From an uncultured Piscirickettsiaceae bacterium (GTDB lineage: Bacteria; Pseudomonadota; Gammaproteobacteria; Methylococcales; Cycloclasticaceae): a DNA stretch of 64,000 bases. The translations under genes were made by a program, and so were the position numbers. The DNA is taken from the NCBI GenBank assembly GCA_913061075.1, contig CAJXSK010000004.1, positions 62,001 to 126,000 on the forward strand, written 5' to 3'. Under the pieces are notes generated by a model. That model had not been told where the DNA came from. It saw only the letters and a program-made list of their open reading frames with translations, and did not search any database. This document shows positions 1-8,821 of this stretch, piece by piece; positions within the stretch are counted from its first letter, which is position 1; every line of letters starts with the position of its first letter.

Positions 1-360
1 TTGTTGGGCGTTTGTTTGGGGCATCAAAGCATTGGGCAAGCGTTTGGCGGCAAAATTATTCACGCTAAACAAATTATGCACGGCAAAACATCGCTCATTC
101 ATCATAACAATGCGGGTGTTTTTAGTGGCTTAACCAACCCCTATATTGCAACTAGGTATCACTCGTTGGTAGTTGAAAAAGAATCGTTACCAGACTGTTT
201 GGAAATAACAGCATGGACGGAGACGTCGAATGGTGACATGGATGAAATTATGGGTTTCCGCCACAAAGAATTAGACATTGAAGGCGTGCAGTTTCATCCA
301 GAATCTATTTTGACTGAGCATGGACATGGCCTGCTGAAAAACTTTTTAGAGAAGCGTTAA
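1..360 (+). CDS. trpG: Anthranilate synthase glutamine amidotransferase subunit (3' part)
   Basis: C-terminal part of the class I glutamine amidotransferase that supplies ammonia to TrpE for anthranilate synthesis. The gene runs off the left edge, so the TTG at position 1 is not its start. The nucleophile elbow GVCLGHQ is visible (Cys at fragment residue 5). The other two triad residues lie in the VQFHPES motif (His 99, Glu 101). The stop is two bases before trpD, which indicates a trpGDC operon. A dual role as PabA in folate synthesis is common for this family and cannot be excluded. Confidence 0.95.
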   Translation: MLGVCLGHQSIGQAFGGKIIHAKQIMHGKTSLIHHNNAGVFSGLTNPYIATRYHSLVVEKESLPDCLEITAWTETSNGDMDEIMGFRHKELDIEGVQFHPESILTEHGHGLLKNFLEKR

Positions 361-362
361 TA

Positions 363-1400
363 ATGAATATAAAACAAGCCCTTGAGGCAGCTATTAATAA
401 CCAAGACCTATCAACTGAGCAAATGATTAGTGTGATGCGCGAAGTGATGAATGGCGAAACAACGGATGCGCAAATTGGTGGGTTTTTGGTTGCGTTAAGA
501 ATGAAGGGTGAATCGTTAGACGAAATTGAAGGCGCCGCCATTGTTATGCGCGAACTGGCATCTAAAGTGAGCGTTTCGGGTGATTATCTCGTTGATACCT
601 GTGGTACAGGGGGGGGTGGTTCCGAGTTATTCAATGTGTCCACTGCGAGTGCATTTATCGTTGCAGCGGCTGGCGGCCGAGTGGCTAAACACGGCAATCG
701 TTCTGTATCTAGCGTTACTGGCAGTGCAGATGTGCTTGAAGCAGCTGGCATTAGTTTAAATTTAACGCCAGAAGAAGTGGCTGAGTGTATAGCGGATATT
801 GGTATTGGTTTTATGTTTGCACCTGCGCACCACAGCGCCATGAAACATGCGATAGGGCCAAGGAAAGAACTGGCTCAACGTACTATATTCAATATGTTAG
901 GGCCAATGACTAACCCGGCAGGCGTAAAGAATCAGGTCATTGGTGTATTTAATGGGGCATTATGTAAGCCAATCGCCGAGGTATTAGGCCGCCTAGGTAG
1001 TGAGCATGTTTTAGTGGTGCATGCCCAAGATGGTTTGGATGAAATTAGTTTGGCTACACCAACACATGTGGCAGAGTATAAACAAGGTGCCGTCGAAGAA
1101 TATGACATAACGCCGGAAGAAATGGGCATTGAAAGTCAAAGCCTCATAGGTTTAACCGTTGATAGTGCAGAGCAATCATTAAAGTTAATAGAGGATGCAT
1201 TAGGTGAGCAACAGACATCTGAGGGCAAAAAAGCGGCGAATATGTTGGCATTAAATGCAGGGTCTGCTCTGTATGTATGCGGTATTGCGGCTACCCTGAG
1301 AACAGGCGTTGAGCTTGCCCAACAAACAATCGTATCGGGTGCCGCACTACAAAAAATGGCTGAATTAAAGAAAAAATCACAAGGTTACCAACATGACTGA
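363..1400 (+). CDS. trpD: Anthranilate phosphoribosyltransferase
   Basis: Joins anthranilate to PRPP to give phosphoribosyl anthranilate, the second committed step of tryptophan synthesis; cytoplasmic. The 345-residue length is normal. The KHGNRSVSS motif starts at residue 109 and is intact. The glycine-rich PRPP/Mg loop reads GTGGGG (81-86), whereas most family members have GTGGDG, so the usual Asp is Gly at residue 85. The codons there lie in a run of eight G bases, but the frame stays open through the gene. It overlaps trpC by 8 bases, suggesting translational coupling. Confidence 0.97.
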   Translation: MNIKQALEAAINNQDLSTEQMISVMREVMNGETTDAQIGGFLVALRMKGESLDEIEGAAIVMRELASKVSVSGDYLVDTCGTGGGGSELFNVSTASAFIVAAAGGRVAKHGNRSVSSVTGSADVLEAAGISLNLTPEEVAECIADIGIGFMFAPAHHSAMKHAIGPRKELAQRTIFNMLGPMTNPAGVKNQVIGVFNGALCKPIAEVLGRLGSEHVLVVHAQDGLDEISLATPTHVAEYKQGAVEEYDITPEEMGIESQSLIGLTVDSAEQSLKLIEDALGEQQTSEGKKAANMLALNAGSALYVCGIAATLRTGVELAQQTIVSGAALQKMAELKKKSQGYQHD

Positions 1401-2190
1401 TACGCCTGATGCATTAAAAAAAATTCTTGCTAGAAAGTGTGAAGAAATTGCAGAAAGATCAGCGAAGGTTTCTATTGAGGATTTAAAAAAACAAATTGAA
1501 ACAGCGTCTCCTGTCCGTGGCTTTATTAAGGCCATCCAGCAGAAACTAGCTGAAGGCCAAGCGGCAGTGATAGCAGAAGTAAAAAAGGCGTCGCCAAGTA
1601 AAGGTTTGCTACGTGAAAATTTCGTGCCAGCAGACATTGCGGCGAGTTATCAAGCGGGTGGGGCAGCGTGCTTATCTGTCTTAACGGATAAGGACTTTTT
1701 TCAAGGGTCCGAGGCGTATTTGGTAGAAGCTAGAGGCGCTTGCAATTTGCCGGTGATTCGTAAAGATTTTATTATAGATGCGTATCAGGTGTATGAAGCG
1801 AGAGCGATGGGTGCCGATTGTATTTTATTAATTGTTGCTGCCTTGGATGATGAGCCATTAAAAACGCTTCATGAATTGGCGAATAGTCTAGGTATGGATG
1901 TATTGGTTGAAGTGCATGATGTAGAAGAGTTACAACGTGCATTAAAGCTTAATCTTTCGTTGGTTGGTATTAATAATAGAAATTTGCGAACGTTTGAAGT
2001 CTCGCTTCAAACGACACTGGATTTGTTAGCAGATATTCCAGATAACGTAGTGGTGGTTAGCGAAAGTGGTTTGCATAAAACAGATGATATTGCGCTATTA
2101 AGGCAGCACCATGTGAATACGTTTTTGATTGGAGAAGCGTTTATGAGGCAAGAAAACCCCGGTGAGGCGTTACGACAGTTAGTTGCTTAG
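1393..2190 (+). CDS. trpC: Indole-3-glycerol phosphate synthase, monofunctional
   Basis: Closes the indole ring from CdRP to indole-3-glycerol phosphate. A single (beta/alpha)8 barrel of 265 residues, not fused to TrpF as it is in enterobacteria. Conserved stretches are [11 protein letters not shown] (61-71), RKDFI (123-127), VEVHD (172-176), GINNRNL (192-198), SESG (223-226) and IGEAFM (246-251). These contain the catalytic lysines and glutamates of the family. The 3' end overlaps the convergent Crp-type gene by 12 bases, with no room for a separate terminator. Confidence 0.97.
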   Translation: MTDTPDALKKILARKCEEIAERSAKVSIEDLKKQIETASPVRGFIKAIQQKLAEGQAAVIAEVKKASPSKGLLRENFVPADIAASYQAGGAACLSVLTDKDFFQGSEAYLVEARGACNLPVIRKDFIIDAYQVYEARAMGADCILLIVAALDDEPLKTLHELANSLGMDVLVEVHDVEELQRALKLNLSLVGINNRNLRTFEVSLQTTLDLLADIPDNVVVVSESGLHKTDDIALLRQHHVNTFLIGEAFMRQENPGEALRQLVA

Positions 2191-2862
2191 CGCGTTTCTT
2201 TTTACCACGATCGTTTTACCGGCCACGTCGATGTGGCCTTCTTGTTTTAAGGCCTTTAGAACACGCCCAGCCATTTCTCTAGAGCAACCCACCATACGGC
2301 CTAAGTCTTGACGAGTGACTCGAATTTGCATGCCATCCGGATGGGTCATTGCTTCAGGTGTTTCTGTTAAATCAATTAACGTTCCCGCAATCCTGCCAGT
2401 AACGTCTAAAAATGCAAGATGCCCGGCTTTACGACTGGTTTGTAATAAACGTTTTGCTAGTTGTTGGCCCAGTGCGAAAACAATTTCTTTGCTTTCGGCT
2501 TCCAGCTCGTTTTCTAACAAATTATTTAATCGTGCATACGTTATACCTGCCAATTGGCATTGAGAGCTTGTTTGGACATAAACATCACGCTTTTCACGGT
2601 TATCTGGCGTTTCAAAATAACCAGCTTCGCCAATAAAGTCGCCACGACTAAGGTTCGCTAAAATAAATTGGTGGCCGTCTACTTCGTCTACACGAACGTA
2701 GGCAGAGCCTTCAACAAAGTAGTACAAGGTATCGGCTTCATCACCGGGTTGAATGATATCGGTTTTGTTAGCGTATTCGCGTTTATGGCAGTAACTAATA
2801 AACTTGCTAAAAGTTTCATCAGACATGCCGGAAAAATTGAGAATTGTTTTTACTTTAGCCAT
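2179..2862 (-). CDS. Crp/Vfr-type transcriptional regulator
   Basis: A 227-residue Crp-family activator with an N-terminal cyclic-nucleotide domain (about 15-125), a dimer helix (about 125-155) and a C-terminal winged helix. The recognition helix keeps the Crp contacts: SRE at 194-196 and Arg 200. The FLDVTGRIA hinge is nearly identical to E. coli Crp. In the nucleotide pocket the Glu (79), Arg (92) and the Thr-Ser pair (142-143) are present. The residue after the Arg is Asp 93, where E. coli Crp and Vfr have the cAMP-contacting Ser. An acidic residue at this place is, as I recall, a feature of Xanthomonas Clp. DNA specificity is thus likely Crp-like, while the ligand is open. Confidence 0.9.
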   Translation of the reverse strand: MAKVKTILNFSGMSDETFSKFISYCHKREYANKTDIIQPGDEADTLYYFVEGSAYVRVDEVDGHQFILANLSRGDFIGEAGYFETPDNREKRDVYVQTSSQCQLAGITYARLNNLLENELEAESKEIVFALGQQLAKRLLQTSRKAGHLAFLDVTGRIAGTLIDLTETPEAMTHPDGMQIRVTRQDLGRMVGCSREMAGRVLKALKQEGHIDVAGKTIVVKRNALSN

Positions 2863-2970
2863 GAAATAAGTCTAGCAGAGAATCCTAAATTTTCAGGAAC
2901 CTGCATTAATCAACGTAAAGCGATTTTTATGATATTCTTCCCACAATATTTTTATTGCGGGAATGCAACG

Positions 2971-3396
2971 ATGGATGTACGAATTAAGTGGGTGGATGGT
3001 GCAATGTTCTTGGGCGAGTCAGGCAGTGGGCATGCGGTTGTTATGGACGGAGCACCAGAAAATGGCGGTCGTAATTTAGGGCTACGCCCAATGGAAATGT
3101 TGTTAACAGGCATGGGTGGTTGTACTGCTTTTGACGTAAAAATGATTCTAGATAAAGCACGTCAGAATGTAACGGATTGTGTGGCGGAGATTCATGCAGA
3201 CCGTGCAGATGCAGTACCTGCGGTGTTCACTAAAATTCACGTGCATTTTATTATTTCTGGCAAAAAACTTACGGATAAAGCAGTCGCACGAGCAGTGAAC
3301 TTATCAGCTGAAAAGTATTGCTCAGCATCTATCATGCTAAGCAAAGCTGTTGAAATAACGCATGATTATGAAATTATAGATGTTGATGCCGAATGA
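2971..3396 (+). CDS. OsmC/Ohr family protein
   Basis: OsmC-fold protein of 141 residues, typically a thiol-dependent peroxidase for organic hydroperoxides or a redox-stress protein. The start at 2971 is chosen because the reading frame before it runs back into the divergent crp gene and is not family-like, while the peptide from here (MDVRIKW) aligns with OsmC starts. The two family cysteines are at 51 (in GMGGCTAFD) and 117 (in EKYCSAS). It is transcribed divergently from the Crp-type gene (108 bases apart) and overlaps the next gene by four bases. Confidence 0.88.
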   Translation: MDVRIKWVDGAMFLGESGSGHAVVMDGAPENGGRNLGLRPMEMLLTGMGGCTAFDVKMILDKARQNVTDCVAEIHADRADAVPAVFTKIHVHFIISGKKLTDKAVARAVNLSAEKYCSASIMLSKAVEITHDYEIIDVDAE

Positions 3397-3785
3397 AGCG
3401 GCCTAACTCCACTACTGGATTGCGACACGTTGCGCTGAATGTGCGCGATTTAGCGGCGGCGGAACATTTTTATGTTGAGTTAATGGGTATGACGGTTGAG
3501 TGGCGGCCCGATGCAGATAATGTCTATCTAACATCAGGCAATGATAATTTAGCCTTGCACGTGGTGACTGGCGAAGAAACAGGTGTTCCTAAGCTGGATC
3601 ATATTGGTTTCTTTTTAGACACGGATGAAGATGTGGATGATTGGTTTGAGTTTTTATCACATCACGGCATTAAAATGAAAACGCAACCGCGTAAGCATCG
3701 AGATGGGGCGAAGAGTTTTTATTGTGTTGATCCAGAAGGGGTGACGGTGCAGATTATTTGTCATCCGCCGTTGGTTGGGAAGTAA
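3393..3785 (+). CDS. VOC (glyoxalase/bleomycin-resistance fold) family protein
   Basis: A 130-residue vicinal-oxygen-chelate protein made of two beta-alpha-beta-beta-beta modules. The first begins LRHVALNVRDL (10-20) and contains a candidate metal-binding His 12. The second begins LDHIGFF. The final strand reads VTVQII, where many metal-dependent members have Glu instead of Gln, so metal binding is uncertain. It shares an ATGA start/stop overlap with the OsmC gene, so the two are very likely co-translated. The substrate is unknown; dioxygenase-like or lyase roles are possible. Confidence 0.85.
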   Translation: MKRPNSTTGLRHVALNVRDLAAAEHFYVELMGMTVEWRPDADNVYLTSGNDNLALHVVTGEETGVPKLDHIGFFLDTDEDVDDWFEFLSHHGIKMKTQPRKHRDGAKSFYCVDPEGVTVQIICHPPLVGK

Positions 3786-3801
3786 TCGCTTAATTTTTTG
3801 G

Positions 3802-4509
3802 TTAGTTCGTTTTTGCATTTAACATAAATAAAAACATACCGGGCGCACTACCAGCTTGTATCATAACTTTTGGAAAAACCTGCATAAAAATAGCAGATGA
3901 TTCATAGAACTCAGCGGCCGCTGCCCAAACCTTTTTTTCATTTAAACTCTGAATTGTATTGAGCTGCAAAAGAGCATCAGAATCACGATGTGCAATTATT
4001 GAGTTTCGCTCAAAATGAAGTATTTTTGCAGCCTTCCCCTGAGATTTACGTAGTAACCTAAGAGCTAGAAATAACTCTTTTTGTAAAGCTTCATCAACTG
4101 AAGAACGGCAAAGTAGGTCTTTTAAATTTTTACTACTTGCCTTTCCCATATCCCATTCATATATTGTTAATAGAATAACCCTTAAAGATAATAGTCTTTT
4201 CCATTTATCGTGATGAGTTAACGCATCAATTTTGACCGTTTGAATATCTTTTTCTGCAATAAGATAGAACAAACCTATATTCATTAGTACTTGCGTACAC
4301 TCATTCCCCTTTTTTTTGGCTCTCTCTGCTCCAACTTTAAATGTTTGAATCGTGTCATTTAAAACACGATTTTTCTTCCGTTCTTTAATTGTCAGAGATA
4401 TTCGTGAATAAAAACGGCCAATTGCCATGAGTTTATTAGCATATCTTATTTGAAAATACCTTTTTCTTACTTCTAGCGGAACATCTGCGATGCTTTCATA
4501 TTTTGGCAT
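3802..4509 (-). CDS. Hypothetical protein, orphan, helical
   Basis: I do not recognise this 235-residue protein. It is rich in Lys, Leu and Ile, predicted by eye to be mostly helical, with no signal peptide and no clear membrane segment. A basic, charged stretch lies at about 43-68. The gene is isolated between a convergent VOC gene and a repeat-bearing region, and its AT-rich codon use differs from the housekeeping genes nearby. A purine-rich GGAGG lies upstream of the start. It may be a recently acquired accessory gene; no function is proposed. Confidence 0.6.
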   Translation of the reverse strand: MPKYESIADVPLEVRKRYFQIRYANKLMAIGRFYSRISLTIKERKKNRVLNDTIQTFKVGAERAKKKGNECTQVLMNIGLFYLIAEKDIQTVKIDALTHHDKWKRLLSLRVILLTIYEWDMGKASSKNLKDLLCRSSVDEALQKELFLALRLLRKSQGKAAKILHFERNSIIAHRDSDALLQLNTIQSLNEKKVWAAAAEFYESSAIFMQVFPKVMIQAGSAPGMFLFMLNAKTN

Positions 4510-4743
4510 TGATAAGTTTACCTTGGAGGTCTAACTGATTGTTCAGGAGGATAAAACCCTCTCTAACTTCTATATTTACATGGAGAAATAGTTCTCGTGT
4601 AATACGATACTCAAGAGTAAGCAGAGCAATATGTTTGGTTTTCAGGAGGTTAAGATAACATATAATATTATTGGCTTTTTGCTGCCGCAGGCGATGTTCA
4701 TTTTTTGCGTTGCCAAAAAACGAACCAAAAAAGGCAACCCTAA

Positions 4744-4862
4744 AACCTCACCTACGGTTCCCTCAAGCTCATTGATTTTATAGCCGTTGTGGAACTCGCC
4801 AAAAGCAGGCTCAAACAACCACAACGGAAAGCCCTATAAAAGCAACGAGTTTCGGTGAGGTT
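4744..4862. repeat. Large imperfect inverted repeat
   Basis: The arms AACCTCACC (4744-4752) and GGTGAGGTT (4854-4862) are exact inverses. Inside them TTTATAG (4777-4783) pairs with CTATAAA (4834-4840), and CCGTTGTGG (4784-4792) pairs with CCACAACGG (4819-4827). Bases between the arms also match partly, so the whole 119 bp can fold as one interrupted hairpin. A 60-codon frame on the minus strand (4642-4824) runs through it, but its codons follow the repeat and not a protein family, so I do not call it a gene. It resembles a mobile or dispersed intergenic repeat; copy number cannot be judged from one window. Confidence 0.7.
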
Positions 4863-4887
4863 GAAAGGGAATTAAAATCAAAGGCGT

Positions 4888-5049
4888 CTATTGGATAATT
4901 TCCGATACTACTTGCTTCATGGCAGACGTTACATGAGATAAGTCATCCGGCTCAATAATAGAAGGCGGCATGACATACACCAGCCTAGAGAAGGGGACGT
5001 ACCCAAGCGCTAAGTTCAAAAAAACCTGGGTTGCATACAGTGAATATCA
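4888..5049 (-). pseudogene. Decayed 3' fragment of a second bioA copy
   Basis: Read on the minus strand from about 5049, the codons give DIHCMQPRFF, then after a frame change ELSAWVRP, then after another change FSRLVYVMPP and a tail IIEPDDLSHVTSAMKQVV ending at TAG (4888-4890). This matches the last 50 or so residues of the intact BioA (residues 379-429: DIHWMQPRFV, VWIRPFSNLVYVMPP, IIEPNDLSSITSAM). Two frameshifts and the missing upstream part make it non-coding. It ends a few bases beyond the stop of the Kef-type gene, so that gene is flanked by a bioA 3' end on both sides. Confidence 0.88.
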
Positions 5050-5066
5050 ATAGGTTTTTGAGCGGT

Positions 5067-6671
5067 TTATTTGTTGATCGCGAACGTATGCAGTTCGTTG
5101 GCAAAACCTAGGCCAGCTTCTGTGTATATGTTGAATGTATGGTCAACGCCAATGGCTTTTAACGCATCTTCTTCATCGGGGTATTTTGTTGTTGCAGCGA
5201 TACTGCCTGTGTAACCCATTTCTTTTAGCCGTGTTGCTGCGTTCATGTTGGCTTGGTGGGTTGGCAAGGTAAGTAATACCCATTCTAAGCCATCTAATAA
5301 ATCGGGGGCGCGTCCCCAGATATCTGGGTTCGTAGCATCCCCACAAATAACGTTCATGCCCGCCTCTATGTCTTTTTTGGCTTTGTCTTCGTCTATTTCA
5401 AAGCCGACCAAATGTGTCTCGTAGTCTTGTCTCATTGCATTATAGGCAGCGACACCCATTCGCCCCATGCCAAGAACCACCGCTTTCACGTGTGCTAAAT
5501 CTAGGTTTTCTTCTCCTGATAAACGCTTTGAGCGTTCGAAGCGCTTTAGCCAAGGCCGGTATGAAAGGTATATTTTGTCGCGAACATTGACGAGTGGTGC
5601 GGAAAGAATAAACGAGAGGGACATAACAACGGCAAAAACAGATATCCATTCTTTAGGTAACCAGCCTGATGATATGGCTATTGCACCTACAATAAGGCCG
5701 AACTCACTGTAATTGGCTAAGTTGAGTGACGTGCGCCAAGATGTGCTGGCCCTAAGTTTGAATAGGCTGAATAAGCCAAAGTACATGGCTACTTTTAGTG
5801 GTAAAACTAAAATAAATAAAATGGCGATGAATACTTCGGCCCAGCCAGGCATAGCAGCCATACCTACACTAAGGAAGAACCCAATTAAAAATAGTTCTTT
5901 GAATCCCAATAATGCCTTTGCAAGTTCATTGGCCTTAGGGTGATTTGCAAGCAACATGCCGAAGACTAGGGCGCCTACATCGGCTTTCACGCCCACAGAT
6001 TCGAATAAAGCTGAACCAACTAGAGCAGTCATGATGCCAAATAGAATCAAAAGCTCGCCGTGGCCAACAATATTGAAAAGTTTATAAATGAGGTGGCGAA
6101 GTGGGATGAGTGCGAAAAGCCCTATAGCAAATGGGCTTGGAAGTTTGCCCATAGAAACAGCAATGAACACAACCGCTGCAATGTCTTGCATCACCAGTAC
6201 ACCAATAGAAATACGGCCATTCATTGAACTAGTTGCGCCCAGTTCATCTAGTACTTTTACTGCGAACACAGTGCTAGAGAATGATAACGCAAAGCCGATG
6301 ATAAGCGCAGTTTCAAAATCAAGCCCCGATAATAACGGTAAGCTAGTATAAGAAAATAGTAAAACAATACCGGCCATCAATAACGTAACGGCGGCCATAT
6401 GTAGCGTAGCAACGCCCCAAACTTCTGGTTTTGCTAAAGAACTTAGCTTGAGCTTGAGTCCGATAGAAAACAATAATAAGGTGATGCCCAAGTTAGCTAA
6501 TGCGTCCAGAAATTCGCCGCTTTGTGCGTCTAGGGCATTAAGTACAAAGCCTGCACCTAAAAAACCTATTAAAGGTGGTAGGCCAATTTTTTTTATTAAA
6601 AGTCCACAAACAAAGGCGATGGCTATCCAAAGTGGATCGCTATGTTGAATATTAAATAGTTGAGATTCCAT
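5067..6671 (-). CDS. CPA2-family monovalent cation:proton antiporter with RCK domain (Kef-type)
   Basis: Inner-membrane antiporter of 534 residues. The hydrophobic part (about 10-365) holds roughly a dozen membrane segments, including the CPA2 Gln-Asp pair (MQDIAAV, 161-167). A cytoplasmic RCK/TrkA-N domain follows, with the nucleotide loop GMGRMG (401-406) and an acidic strand end near 424-430. Kef proteins move K+ out in exchange for protons under control of bound nucleotides or glutathione adducts; here the cation is inferred. It ends after RCK_N without the longer tail of E. coli KefB/C. It lies between bioA and a bioA remnant. Confidence 0.92.
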   Translation of the reverse strand: MESQLFNIQHSDPLWIAIAFVCGLLIKKIGLPPLIGFLGAGFVLNALDAQSGEFLDALANLGITLLLFSIGLKLKLSSLAKPEVWGVATLHMAAVTLLMAGIVLLFSYTSLPLLSGLDFETALIIGFALSFSSTVFAVKVLDELGATSSMNGRISIGVLVMQDIAAVVFIAVSMGKLPSPFAIGLFALIPLRHLIYKLFNIVGHGELLILFGIMTALVGSALFESVGVKADVGALVFGMLLANHPKANELAKALLGFKELFLIGFFLSVGMAAMPGWAEVFIAILFILVLPLKVAMYFGLFSLFKLRASTSWRTSLNLANYSEFGLIVGAIAISSGWLPKEWISVFAVVMSLSFILSAPLVNVRDKIYLSYRPWLKRFERSKRLSGEENLDLAHVKAVVLGMGRMGVAAYNAMRQDYETHLVGFEIDEDKAKKDIEAGMNVICGDATNPDIWGRAPDLLDGLEWVLLTLPTHQANMNAATRLKEMGYTGSIAATTKYPDEEDALKAIGVDHTFNIYTEAGLGFANELHTFAINK

Positions 6672-6861
6672 GGTTTATCGTTGGGTAAGATGCTTTGTGG
6701 TTTGAATTTAAGTTTGTTTTCAATCACTTAAATTTAGCAGATTTTTAAAACTTTGCTGTTGGATAAGAAATGTGCCGATTGTCAGTAAGTATTATCTGAA
6801 AAGGCGTATCAATTGATCGTAGTGCTGTTTTGAAAAAAAGAGGGGTGTTGTGGTCTTTTAA

Positions 6862-6882
6862 AGCTCAGTATAAAAGTGAGCT
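6862..6882 (-). terminator. Possible weak terminator hairpin after bioA
   Basis: AGCTCA and TGAGCT form a 6-bp stem with a 9-base loop, overlapping the bioA stop codon. On the minus strand a short, mixed T/A tract follows. The stem is short and the T tract poor, so this is tentative. Confidence 0.3.
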
Positions 6883-8170
6883 AGTTAATCTCTGATACAA
6901 CCTGAGCCATCGCTGATGTGATAGAAGATAGGTCGTTTGGCTCAATAATATACGGAGGCATGACGTAAACAAGGTTAGAGAATGGGCGAATCCAAACGCC
7001 AAGATCTACAAAGCGAGGTTGCATCCAATGAATATCGTCCGCTTTGTGTAATTCAATCACACCAATCGCGCCTTTGACTCTGATGTCTTTTACAGCGCTG
7101 AGGTCACGACAGGCTTCCAGTTCGATTGATAATTGTTGCCCTATGGATAAAGCACGTTGTTGCCAAGGCGAATTAAGCAATAGTTTTAAGCTAGCATTCG
7201 CGACTGAGCAAGCTAGGGGGTTAGCCATAAAGGTTGGCCCGTGCATTAGCGTTGGGAATTCACCGGTGCCAATTCCATCAGCAACTTTGCTGGAACAAAG
7301 GGTCGCAGCCAAGCTTAAATAACCCCCCGTTAATGCCTTACCAACACATAAAATATCGGGTGCTATGCCGGCTTGTTCGTAAGCAAATAAGGTGCCTGTA
7401 CGCCCAAACCCAGTGGCGATTTCATCGAGTATTAGCAGTACGTTGTATTCATTACATAGCTCGCGCACTTTTTTTAGGTAAGAGGTGCTGTAAAAACGCA
7501 TGCCGCCAGCGCCTTGAACTAGGGGTTCAAGAATAACGGCGGCTATGGATGAGGTGTTGTTTTTTAGTAGCGATTTGAAGTCTCTAATGGCTTCTTCATC
7601 GTATTGTTCTTGATTGAAGCATTCTGGGCTTTTGGCGAATAGGTGTTGAGCGAGTACATCTTTAAATAAATGATGCATGCCATTGTCCGGGTCGCATACG
7701 GCCATCGCGCCAAAGGTGTCACCGTGGTAGCCATTTTTAATGGTGAGTAAGCGTTGTTTTTGTGGCTGTCCTTTTGATGCCCAATATTGAATGGCCATTT
7801 TAATAGCCACTTCTACAGCGACTGAGCCGGAGTCTGCAAAAAAAACGTGTTGTAAGTCATCGTGGGTGATATCGATTAACGTTTTGGCTAAATTAATCGC
7901 TGGCTTATGGGTTAACCCACCAAACATAACGTGAGACATGGATTTAAGCTGGTTCTCAATCGCAGCATTTAACACGGGGTGGTTGTAGCCGTGAATAGCG
8001 GCCCACCAAGATGACATGCCGTCGATTAGCTCTCGACCATCAGCCAGTTTAATGCGTACACCAGAGGCGGATTCAACGGGAAAGGTCGGGCTGGGGTGCT
8101 TTAAACTCGTGTAGGGGTGCCAGATGTGTTGCCTGTCAAAATTAGCAAGCGCTTGCCAGTCATCTTGCAT
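6881..8170 (-). CDS. bioA: Adenosylmethionine-8-amino-7-oxononanoate aminotransferase
   Basis: PLP enzyme that uses S-adenosylmethionine as amino donor to turn KAPA into DAPA in biotin synthesis. Length is 429 residues, as usual. Visible motifs are the N-terminal HIWHPYTS (15-22), GMSSWWAAIHGYNHP (51-65), YHGDT (148-152), LDEIATGFGRTG (248-259 with the PLP-contacting Asp 249), and the Schiff-base Lys 278 in CVGKALTGG. No other bio genes are in the window. A decayed second copy of its 3' end lies downstream at 4888-5049. It is followed closely by coq7 upstream on the same strand (6 bases apart), so the two may be cotranscribed. Confidence 0.97.
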   Translation of the reverse strand: MQDDWQALANFDRQHIWHPYTSLKHPSPTFPVESASGVRIKLADGRELIDGMSSWWAAIHGYNHPVLNAAIENQLKSMSHVMFGGLTHKPAINLAKTLIDITHDDLQHVFFADSGSVAVEVAIKMAIQYWASKGQPQKQRLLTIKNGYHGDTFGAMAVCDPDNGMHHLFKDVLAQHLFAKSPECFNQEQYDEEAIRDFKSLLKNNTSSIAAVILEPLVQGAGGMRFYSTSYLKKVRELCNEYNVLLILDEIATGFGRTGTLFAYEQAGIAPDILCVGKALTGGYLSLAATLCSSKVADGIGTGEFPTLMHGPTFMANPLACSVANASLKLLLNSPWQQRALSIGQQLSIELEACRDLSAVKDIRVKGAIGVIELHKADDIHWMQPRFVDLGVWIRPFSNLVYVMPPYIIEPNDLSSITSAMAQVVSEIN

Positions 8171-8176
8171 GATGCA

Positions 8177-8821
8177 TTAAACCCAGTGTGATGCTTTTGT
8201 CATGACGTTAGAAACCAGTTGCATGCCTTGTTTGATAGGCTCAGGCAGTTCTGCTGCACCGCTTTCAATAGCGGTTGTTGCGTGTTGATTTTCGTCGTCA
8301 CGCATTTGCTCGAGTATTGCGCGTGTTTTGTGGTCAGTTTTTGGTAATTGCTCAAGGTGGCTGTCGATATGTTTAACGACTTGCCTTTCTGTTTCGGCCA
8401 AAAATCCTAAATTCCACTTATCGCCCGCAAGACCGGCTATTGCGCCAATGGATAACGAGCCCGCATACCATAATGGGTCAAATATACTGGTTCTTTCACC
8501 CAATTCAGTCACGCGGCCCTTGCACCATGCAAGGTGATCATTCTCCTCTTCAGCGGCTTGCTTCAGCTTGTCTTGGATTGTTTTATCTTTTGCTGTGAGC
8601 GCTTGCCCCTGGTATAAGGCTTGCGCCGCCACTTCGCCAGCATGGTTTACACGCATTAATTGTGCAGATAGGTGTGCGTCAGTGTCGTCGAGTTCAATGT
8701 CTTCAGCAATGGTAGCAGCAGGGTTTGGGCGACCTGTCGTTTTAGCGTGCCCCGTTAAGGTGCGAATCACGCGGTCAGCGTGGCCAATCAATATGTCTGC
8801 GGGAGAAAAAATTCTTTGCAC
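8177..8821 (-). CDS. coq7: 3-demethoxyubiquinol 3-hydroxylase, Coq7 type
   Basis: Di-iron membrane-associated hydroxylase that adds a ring hydroxyl late in ubiquinone synthesis, the alternative to UbiF. Length 214. Candidate iron ligands are Glu 63 (NHAGEVA), Glu 93 and His 96 (EENDH), Glu 145 (ETERQ), Glu 177 and His 180 (DDENQH), the repeated ExxH pattern of the family. A hydrophobic turn GSLSIGAIAGLAG (121-133) suits interfacial membrane binding. Its presence means the two flavin hydroxylases at 36111-38484 need not include a UbiF. Confidence 0.96.
   Translation of the reverse strand: MQRIFSPADILIGHADRVIRTLTGHAKTTGRPNPAATIAEDIELDDTDAHLSAQLMRVNHAGEVAAQALYQGQALTAKDKTIQDKLKQAAEEENDHLAWCKGRVTELGERTSIFDPLWYAGSLSIGAIAGLAGDKWNLGFLAETERQVVKHIDSHLEQLPKTDHKTRAILEQMRDDENQHATTAIESGAAELPEPIKQGMQLVSNVMTKASHWV

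Noticed and set aside
2668-2970. A 101-codon upward extension of the OsmC frame
   Set aside because: It lies antisense to the crp-type gene and then in the intergenic region; OsmC similarity starts at 2971.
4642-4824. A 60-codon minus-strand frame
   Set aside because: It runs across the inverted repeat and its sequence is dictated by the repeat; no family pattern.
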